From contig NC_087063.1 of NCBI RefSeq assembly GCF_963678635.1, positions 50,167,220 through 50,231,219 on the forward strand: 64,000 nt of DNA. Direction: 5' to 3'. Position numbers and translations under genes: made by a program. The DNA comes from Symsagittifera roscoffensis (taxonomy: Eukaryota; Xenacoelomorpha; Acoela; Convolutidae). This document shows, one piece after another, positions 56,951 through 64,000 of the stretch; within the stretch, counting starts at the first letter, position 1; every line of letters starts with the position of its first letter. A model generated the notes under the pieces. The model made no database searches. It was not told the DNA's origin and saw nothing but the letters and a program-made list of their open reading frames with translations.

Positions 56951-58273
56951 AAGAATGCATAACCCCAACTTACATTATCAGAACTTCAGACTATACCTGC
57001 CATTCTCAATGCCATTAATCCACAACTTAAAGCTCCAACGCTTCCAAAAGTGATATTTTAAAACTTGGGCAGCTATCAACACAGATCTCTTGACTGCCTT
57101 GTCTCAAAAATGGAAATAAAGCTCGCAATAACAGGAGTTTCAATGTTATCAATTTCGATATTTTAACTTAATAAAATCAATTACCTAAAACTAGAAAGAT
57201 TCGGTCAACAAACTCCATTCATGTCTTTTTCATAACCAATAGATGGAAACGATAACAAAAAAGGTCAAAAAATCTGCATCGAAGTTCTTGAATGTACTCA
57301 AAAAAATTTTGCTTATGGAGAACCTAGATGTCCTAAAGGAACAATTGAGCTTACGAAAAGGTTCTGACCGTTATTTGCGATAAAATTGAAAAAACTTTAA
57401 AAAAAACAAAAAAACGAAAAAATAAGTTTCAAACAATTTCCACAAAAAACTTGCAGAAAATCTGAAAAAAAACTTTGAAGGCTTAAAAAATAACTCAATA
57501 ACATCAAATTCATCGAATAGGAAGTTGATACGCAACATTAAGAGAGCTGGTGAATCACAACACAGAAAAATTATAATAAAAAAGCCCAAAAAAAATAAAT
57601 TCAGAAACTTCAACTAGAAAAAACCATACTCCTGAATCTCGTGCAAAACTTGCCTCATATTTTCGTAGACAAACCAGAGAACTTAAAATTGCATAAAAAC
57701 ATTATGGAAACTAATGAATCATTTCGGAATAATTTTGAAATATTAAAACAAAACGCTATAACATCAAAATAAATCGATTCCGAATTAAACGTCTCAATCT
57801 AAAATACACTAAACAGATAAAACTTAAAACTAATTCCATGCACTTTTAGATTAAAAAGTCAGAAATGATGCATATAGAAATAAAATCTTCTGGAAAACTT
57901 TTTTGCAAGTTTTTTCTTATTTTCAGTTTTTTTCTTTTCCAACAATAACTTTTGGAGTGTACAAAAACCAAGCAACTATTCAATAAATTTAACCTCAGGA
58001 TTACAAAGAAACAAAGTTGTTTAAAAAAGTCGACAAAAATTACCGAAATAAAACACCCGGCAAGTAAGACGGCAAAAATTGATAAGAAATCAAAAAAGAC
58101 TACAAAAAATCAATTTATAACTGAAAATTTTTTCAGCTGTAGACCCAGAATCACTTCAGTAGCTCTGGAACAGCCTTTTAATTACAGCTGTTAAAGGCAC
58201 AAATTGGCTAGAAAAATAAATTTTATTTTAAAAAAATAATAACTTGTTTTCTTGTTTAATTTTTCTAATTTTA

Positions 58274-58477
58274 TTACGGAGGTCTTAGAAGAATGATTAC
58301 AATTCCGACCAACATCAGTGCCGAAAATCTACCAAAACTTCCAATACGAAAAACTAATTTACAACTCTTATACTTAAACGGCGCATATTTTGCCAATATA
58401 CTGACCATGCTATTAATTAGCAATACAGCGGTACACAAACCATATATGTAGCGGATATAAAATATACTGATTACCAT
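58274..58477 (-). CDS. possible small two-pass membrane protein (Yos1/IER3IP1-like topology)
   Basis: A 67-aa ATG ORF, two membrane segments: GLCTAVLLINSMVSIL near the N-terminus and RFSALMLVGIVIILL near the C-terminus, with a basic loop (KYAPFKYKSCKLVFRIGSFG) between. This resembles the layout of IER3IP1/Yos1, an ER-Golgi protein of about 80 aa, but the match is weak and the loop is shorter. It ends in two stops (TAATAA) that overlap an AATAAA signal. A splice-like TTCACAG precedes the ATG by about 10 nt. The upstream DNA resembles repeat sequence at 22.99 kb. It may be a gene, a last exon or chance. Confidence 0.35.
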   Translation of the reverse strand: MVISIFYIRYIYGLCTAVLLINSMVSILAKYAPFKYKSCKLVFRIGSFGRFSALMLVGIVIILLRPP

Positions 58478-58479
58478 TT

Positions 58480-59498
58480 GACCATTCTGTGAACAAAGTT
58501 GGTTACGGGAAAAGTCTATATCCCGATTAATATAACCTTGCTTATCGCAAGGGTAAAAATAAAGGATGGTTTCAGAAATATCTATAGCGCATGATTGCCT
58601 GAGCTCAAAACATTACTTTTGCGTATGTAGTAAAACAAACCAGTCACTGACCTCGTCACATGGAATTAGATTTAAGAAATGGAGCCTTATTTGCAAAATA
58701 TAATTTCAAAAAACCGTGCAATAGTTGTCCATAGCTCTTTTCAGAGCTGAAGCTTCATCTTGCATTGACGAGTGAGCAAAAAGTAAAAAAAAAAGTAAGT
58801 CAAACGAAGAAAATCCTACTTCACTTGTTTGAAGTACAACTATTTTGGCCCCTGCGAGAAATCCTGGCGCATGTGAGAAATAACTCGAGCCTCAAAACTC
58901 GCGGACAGTAGTTTACAAATCTGATGCTAGTAACGACAAACACTGCCCATGAGATTCAAACTGAGGTTTAAAAAATCTATTGCACCAACAAAGCGAGTCC
59001 TAAATTATTCGCTTCGCCACCGTTAAAAATATATGCCGCGATAATGTAACGCAAACTAAATTAAACAGACAAGTTCGAAGAATGAAAAAGAAAAGACAGA
59101 AAACAAACAATTGCATTCTCTATACATATAAATAAGATTGCTAACATTTACAAACAGAACACAGAATATACTGATATGAAATCAAGTAATGTAGGATTAT
59201 TGATTCATAAATTACCTATTGACAATTGCAAGACATTCGAAAATTTACACTTAAACTTATATTCGACAATGATTTCTTCTTGTGATGTTGTTAGTGCTTA
59301 ATTTGAGCCAATTCTGGAAAACTAGAAAATTAACTTCCCGCGAAACGGTTCTTAAAACTTAGAAGCTCTAATCATGTACGAATTATCATATAATAGTTTT
59401 ACAAATTCAACTCTATAAATAGGTCATCTATTAAAGTTTGGAGATTGACTGATTTAAATATATTTAACCTCTGACATTTTAGCACTAATTTAATCGAA
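58480..59498. other. 3' flank of the SGSM3-like gene, no other gene seen
   Basis: AT-rich. The stretch ACGGGAAAAGTCTATATCCCG at about 58505 and CTTGCTTATCGCAAG at about 58540 resemble 22998-23050 and may be one end of a SINE-like family. No canonical AATAAA was found on the minus strand in the 400 bp after the stop. Confidence 0.35.
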
Positions 59499-62099
59499 CT
59501 ACAGATCCCATGAAAACAGATGATGCTTTACCAGCAAATCTCTAACGCCCTCTTTCATTGGTTTATTTGAACTAGTTGATGAGTCCGACCTTTTAGACCC
59601 AGGTGCATTTGTAATGGTCTTCAGTGCCATATTATCTTTAGCTGCTTTACTCGGCAGCTCGGTATGCACGTGTAAATTGAATCCAAACTCACAAAGGATT
59701 CTTAATTCACATTTAATTTGAACCCATCCTGGCGAATTCATGAATGCGCCTCTGTTGAACCATTTGCCTGTGACCGTTTCACACGATGCCAAAATTTCCA
59801 GCCAGATGTGAAGAACTTGTTCGTTCAAGCCTAGACAGACCCAGGATCTGAATTTCGCATCCATGCCTACATGCACTGTATCATGAGTTTGATTGATCGA
59901 CTGCACTGAACGGTATAATAACTCCTCAGGAGTTAGGACTTTACCATCTTCGTCTAAACGATACGTCTTACACAGCACTAAACGAGAGTAAACAGAGTTG
60001 AAGTCTTTCTCAACTTCTTTTATGGCAGCTTCTTCTACGAATAACCATGGATGACATTCATGGCCAATCATGGCTTGCTTCATTCCATGGCGAAAGAACT
60101 TGTCCAAATTAGGACATAAGTGTCCTCGCACCAGATCTGTAATAGTATCTGTTACTGAATCGTCTCCAGCATGTGTGTATTGTTTGCTTCGTTCATCCAA
60201 CAATTCAACAAATTTAGCTGGGAACCAACCTCGCACTCCATTTAATTCTCCAACCCAGCAATGTTCATCTTTCATTGAGATTATAGTGATGATATCATTT
60301 CGTTTGAAGCCAAGCTCGTCATCATCGTGGCGCTCGAAATCGAGCAACGCTTTCGCTCTTCGTCGTCTGTTTCTTGCAATCTTCAGATACCTTTCATGGT
60401 CTTTCTGATGTGATTCTAAAGTGTAGTCAGCGACGATAGACAAGGTTTTGTACTTCTTCTCTGTGGCCTGAAAGTGCCTCGCGATTTGCTGCACTGAATC
60501 TCTTAGATCGGTGATGATTTCCGTCTGTTGGATATTTTTCACCTTTTCACTTTCGAGGTCATTTGAGCTAAAGAATAAGTTGATCATCGATTTTGGTCTT
60601 CGCATTTGTCTCCGACTTACAACTTGCTTACTTGCTCCTTCAGTATCCAGTTCATGACCTTTAGATTTATGCTCCTCGATAACTACAGCCATTTGTTTTC
60701 GTCGTTGCGTCTCGATCAGAACTTCAGTCAATGATCCAGCAGTTTTGGATGCAATTTGAAGAACTTTGTCAACATCTGTAATCATTTCTGGTAGCTTGGA
60801 CAGTAGGTTGAATATCTGCGCGGTGTTGTCTTGTTCCAAAATCTCATTTTCATTCATTTTTAGCAGGCCAAGAGTTATTTGAAACAGAACAACGGATCCT
60901 TCATAGAATAACTGATCCCACACTCGCAGTAGAACTTTCATGTGTAAGACTCCAGAAAACAGGGTCAGGAACCAGTGCAACGTGATGAGAGACAACTCAA
61001 TGTCATACTCTTTTAGATGAATGTCGATTTCAGGTAGATAATTCATCACTAAGTGTCTCAAAACTTTCTGATCAGCTTGTACGCCTAGAAGTGAATGTGT
61101 GTAGTAAGATGCCGGTACAATATCTTCAATTATTGCAGCAACCATCCAGAACGTTTCTTCCTCTTCCATAAATAGAAGGAAAGTTGCGACAATTGTTCCC
61201 ATTCCCTGGCAATACCCAATCTCAGGGTAGAGCCAGGCCAGAGCTCTTAGAACACGTCTCAGCCTAGGAACACCGTAGGATAACATTGCAGAAAACAGTG
61301 CATTGTTTGGCAGCGTCCTTAGCAAGTCTTTCTCGATTTGGCGAGATGAAATCAGGTTGTCGTCTGTCGAGTGCTTCACAATTTCTACATACGATATCTC
61401 AGACTTGACTTGTTTTAGTCTGCCTCCTCCCAGTCTAGACCAAATTTGAGGTCGCATGCAATGTGGGATCCCTTCTTTCACCAGCATGCGAAGCTTCTCA
61501 GATTTAGGCAAAATGTCATCGACCTTATCCCACGTTAAATCACCCATGTCATGATTGCACGTAAACTCCAAATGCGCAACCCATCTGAGAACCAAATTTG
61601 GATCATCGTTCAACGGTTCGCTTAGCAACTGATTGCTGTTCGGCTCAGCGTCGTCTTCGCGGTCCTCGCGAAACCCGAACTCATCGTACCTGAACTCGGG
61701 GGACATTCTGTACTTTTCACTTTGTGTCAACACACTTAAAATATCTTGCGGCCACATACTTGGAGTTAGTGCACTGAAAGGTCCGTGAGAAGGCGGGAAA
61801 AAAGTTCCCAGAGGTTTTCCCAATTGCACTAGTAAGGGCCTTGATTTAGATTCACCTGGTTTCACCAATATGCCGATATCTTTATCGAGGCGCCCACTTT
61901 TGTATACCTTCGAAATATTCCTCGCTTCTTCTTCTTCTTCGAACGAACTTCCTCGTTTGGCGTAGTAGCCCTGGATCAGTTCTGGGGCAATGTTGGATTT
62001 CACTAGTTGACCCGGCATTAGTACTTTAGCCATGTCGAAGCAGGAAGCGGAATCTGCGTTTTTAACTGCTTCTGCCGCTTGTTGGGTTGAAATTGGCAT
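59499..62099 (-). CDS. SGSM3: SGSM3-like protein: TBC (RabGAP), SH3 and RUN domains
   Basis: An 866-aa ATG..TAG frame with no intron. TBC domain at about residues 208-405: arginine finger R261 in IEKDLLRT and glutamine finger Q298 in IGYCQGM, both intact, so GAP activity is expected. A region likely to be helical or coiled (about 515-575) leads to an SH3 domain at about 580-638 (AKALLDFERHDDDELGFKRN ... GWFPAKFVELL). A RUN domain follows at about 648-830 (LVRGHLCPNLDKFFRHGMKQ ... WLEILASC). The TBC-SH3-RUN order is specific to SGSM3 (RUTBC3, about 750 aa in vertebrates), a cytoplasmic regulator that acts on small GTPases in trafficking and binds RAP/RAB family members. The extra length is mainly N-terminal acidic sequence (SSFEEEEEARN) and the tail. 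Start chosen as the first ATG of the long frame; two tiny upstream ORFs precede it. Confidence 0.93.
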   Translation of the reverse strand: MPISTQQAAEAVKNADSASCFDMAKVLMPGQLVKSNIAPELIQGYYAKRGSSFEEEEEARNISKVYKSGRLDKDIGILVKPGESKSRPLLVQLGKPLGTFFPPSHGPFSALTPSMWPQDILSVLTQSEKYRMSPEFRYDEFGFREDREDDAEPNSNQLLSEPLNDDPNLVLRWVAHLEFTCNHDMGDLTWDKVDDILPKSEKLRMLVKEGIPHCMRPQIWSRLGGGRLKQVKSEISYVEIVKHSTDDNLISSRQIEKDLLRTLPNNALFSAMLSYGVPRLRRVLRALAWLYPEIGYCQGMGTIVATFLLFMEEEETFWMVAAIIEDIVPASYYTHSLLGVQADQKVLRHLVMNYLPEIDIHLKEYDIELSLITLHWFLTLFSGVLHMKVLLRVWDQLFYEGSVVLFQITLGLLKMNENEILEQDNTAQIFNLLSKLPEMITDVDKVLQIASKTAGSLTEVLIETQRRKQMAVVIEEHKSKGHELDTEGASKQVVSRRQMRRPKSMINLFFSSNDLESEKVKNIQQTEIITDLRDSVQQIARHFQATEKKYKTLSIVADYTLESHQKDHERYLKIARNRRRRAKALLDFERHDDDELGFKRNDIITIISMKDEHCWVGELNGVRGWFPAKFVELLDERSKQYTHAGDDSVTDTITDLVRGHLCPNLDKFFRHGMKQAMIGHECHPWLFVEEAAIKEVEKDFNSVYSRLVLCKTYRLDEDGKVLTPEELLYRSVQSINQTHDTVHVGMDAKFRSWVCLGLNEQVLHIWLEILASCETVTGKWFNRGAFMNSPGWVQIKCELRILCEFGFNLHVHTELPSKAAKDNMALKTITNAPGSKRSDSSTSSNKPMKEGVRDLLVKHHLFSWDL

Positions 62100-62407
62100 A
62101 AGTTAAAACCTAGTCTACCGATGAGTTCATTACTTTAAATCAGGTCCCATCTGAAAAAAAGCATGTTTTTTTATTTTTGCCAATGAAACTTGTGCATGTT
62201 TTGAACAAATCCAAATCTTTTCATTTCATGTCAAAAAAAATGATTGATTGTGTTTAGCCTATAATACTAAGGCTGGGCAGTCAATATTCATACGTCACGC
62301 TTCAATCAGCGGAAGCCCTTTTTCTGCTTGCTTTCAGCAAATAATTTAAAATAAAGTTCAATTTCAGATTACCAAACTAAATTATACAATAGTTCTAATT
62401 TTAACAT
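62100..62407 (-). promoter_or_regulatory. TUBGCP5-SGSM3 interval: AATAAA, splice acceptor and two tiny uORFs
   Basis: On the minus strand: AATAAA at 62175-62170, then a pyrimidine run and CAG acceptor (TTTTTTTCAG, AG at 62152-62151), then a 51-nt leader. That leader opens with ATG (62150) of a 6-codon uORF whose TAA overlaps by one base the ATG of a second 6-codon uORF (62130-62110). The SGSM3 ATG follows at 62099. The close order polyA signal then acceptor is like an operon interval with trans-splicing, but a local 5'-UTR intron is an equal possibility. Confidence 0.5.
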
Positions 62408-64000
62408 CTACGAGAGAGCAAAAGCTAGGGATTCAAGGTGTTGAAAAGAACCTCTTTTGACGAGTTTCCTCAGCAAAGACTGTATGAACAAATATATGTT
62501 GTCAAATGTCTGGTAGGCTTGTTCAATTCCAGGCGCAATTGATTCCAGATTCACATCGGAACACGTCATTTTCTCAGACTGTTTCACAAAAAGCAGGAAA
62601 GTGTTCAACGCTGACATCAGAGCTGAACGCACTTTGCCGGACTCTTTGTTCAGAAGACACCTGTTCGTCAAAGTAGTCGCAAATTCATTAACTGAATCCA
62701 AAACATCGTTTATCGTTCGAGCCTACAAACACAAAGATAACCAACCCAAAACACTCTAATCAAAAAGTCTAAAAATCGACTTCTCTGGATGAAAATGGTC
62801 ATTCATAGAAAAATATTGGAAAGGAATTCTTTTCATTGAAATAATGTTTATTTAAAATTCAAGTTAAAATGAAACTTTGATAAGGCGATTGTTTTTACCT
62901 TGGAGATATTTTCGTTCAGAGAATTATGAGTAGCGTGTATTACTCTGGTCATGAAATATGTTTCCAGCACATTGACAAAATGAATAATTCTGAAGCGAAA
63001 TCTGTAAAACAGATTCTTCAGTCTACCGCCACCGTCTTTTTGACTTCTAAAATAGCGCTGAAGGGAAGATAACTTCAGTCTCGTTGTCGCATACTTTGCC
63101 CATTTAATTTGAGACAAAAACACGAAAACCTTATTGAGCGTGTAGAAAATATCAGGAGAAAATACCACGCTGACAGGCCACCAAACATTGAGCATGATTT
63201 TCAGTTCACTCAATTGATTAATCATATTCTGATTGACATTTGGTTGATTTGAACTTTCGTTGCTATTCAATGAAGCCACAATATTTTCATAGAAATCTTC
63301 AGTAAGTCCACTGTTTGAGTTCTCGAAAACATCTTGTAGTTTCAAAGTCAACATTGTTGGATCTTTCCACTTTCGCTTCAAAGACAAATCTTCAAATAGC
63401 TCAAACAGAAAATCGTGCATTTCTGAAGAATTAGACTGAAATAAGTATAGTGCTGATACTCCTCTTGTAAAAAGATTCATTTCAGATGTTTTGATCTCCG
63501 ACAGAAGCAAAATGTTTGCCACGTTAAGTTCTTTCAAAATTATTTTATAAGCGGGAAATTTAGCCCGATAAATATTCCGCTTATAAACCGGGCTCGAAGT
63601 CTTTGTACATATCTTCTCAAGTAGATTTTCAGATTCATTTCGAAGAACTGTTTTGATTTCAACATCAAGAATAGACTCCTGTAGGTATAAGTTTGCGTCG
63701 TCAATACTTTTATTACGAAAAGTAATTTCTGGAAGCTCAAAATACGCATTCGTTTCCTTTTTGAACGCTGCCACAATATCTGGTGGAAATCCATTCGGTA
63801 AAGCTATCTTAGAATTAGTTATCATTTCTACCGCTTTTGCCACATCAGCAAGTTTCAAGAAGAAATTCCTGTCGTGTTCGCTCAAAAAATTCCGCGTTTC
63901 ACCTTCGAGAACAAAGGCTTGTTTCCAAAACATTGCCGAAACTATTTCAATAGCAGCATTTCTTTTAATGAAAAATTCATTTGCTCTGGTTTTGTCCAAA
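62408..64000 (-). CDS. TUBGCP5: gamma-tubulin complex component 5, C-terminal part (two exons, 5' end outside window)
   Basis: Exon 64000-62899 joins exon 62722-62408 (TAG at 62410-62408); intron 176 bp with donor CCAAG|GTAAAAAC and acceptor TTTGTAG|GCTCGA, phase 0. The frame is open to the window edge, so no start is seen. About 472 residues are present. Seen: VWWPVSVVFSPDIFYTLNKV, FLSQIKWAKYA, RFRIIHFVNVLETYFMTRVI, then after the intron NRCLLNKESGKVRSAL and KRGSFQHLESLAFALS at the end. Known: the GRIP2-type C-terminal half of GCP proteins binds gamma-tubulin in the ring complex that nucleates microtubules at the centrosome. NRCLL and the RGSF-HLESLA ending match GCP5 rather than GCP2-4. It lies upstream of SGSM3 on the same strand, 308 bp away. 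Confidence 0.92.

Noticed and set aside
57371-57613. Phe/Leu-rich minus-strand ORF as a membrane protein
   Set aside because: The hydrophobic look comes from A-rich plus-strand DNA; no start context or homology.

Overview
This is eukaryotic, AT-rich nuclear DNA from an animal. Most of it is old or recent transposon sequence, with four recognisable conserved genes, all on the minus strand. The genes are RPL5 (ribosomal protein uL18), an STN1-like CST-complex subunit, an SGSM3-like TBC/SH3/RUN protein and the C-terminal part of TUBGCP5. The RPL5 and TUBGCP5 proteins are animal-like but clearly diverged from vertebrates, so an invertebrate is the best guess; I cannot name the species. Several genes have a pyrimidine-CAG splice acceptor just upstream of the start codon with no obvious partner exon, which would fit spliced-leader trans-splicing or non-coding first exons.

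Layout. 1-6.8 kb: a decayed Polinton/Maverick on the minus strand (order of transcription: unknown ORFs, small membrane ORF, packaging ATPase, unknown ORF, integrase, minor capsid, major capsid). 6.8-11.4 kb: short repeats, an inverted 108-bp scrap of the Polinton, and a second copy of its ATPase/membrane-ORF block. 12.8-13.7 kb: arrays of a GAGCGGTTT motif and a poly-C tract around a tRNA-Arg(TCG)-like gene. 14.0-15.9 kb: a Ty1/Copia remnant. 16-25.8 kb: no protein gene recognised; repeats and tRNA-derived SINE-like pieces. 25.8-29.6 kb: RPL5 in three coding exons. 30.6-31.8 kb: single-exon STN1. 33.7-55.8 kb: a very large Ty3/Gypsy-type LTR element. 56-58.3 kb: repeats and one possible small membrane-protein ORF. 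59.5-62.1 kb: single-exon SGSM3-like gene. 62.4-64 kb: TUBGCP5, running off the window.

The most unusual object is the Gypsy-type element. It has three 410-bp LTRs in tandem (33711, 53614, 55430), a candidate 4-bp target duplication CTGG around the whole 22.1-kb compound, and a 3081-bp internal unit present three times head to tail with a 4-bp GTAA microhomology at the junctions. The unit carries the 3' part of integrase, hydrophobic ORFs in the env position and an unrecognised ORF (336 aa when complete). All three integrase copies lack the segment with the middle catalytic Asp, the RT active site reads YLED, and gag is one frame broken by four TAA codons. The element therefore looks dead, yet its repeats are nearly identical. 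A short filler between the second and third LTR regions matches DNA about 1.2 kb downstream, as if copied during break repair.

Functionally the host genes are unrelated: translation (RPL5), telomere replication (STN1), Rab regulation (SGSM3) and microtubule nucleation (TUBGCP5). TUBGCP5 and SGSM3 are head to tail with 308 bp between coding regions.
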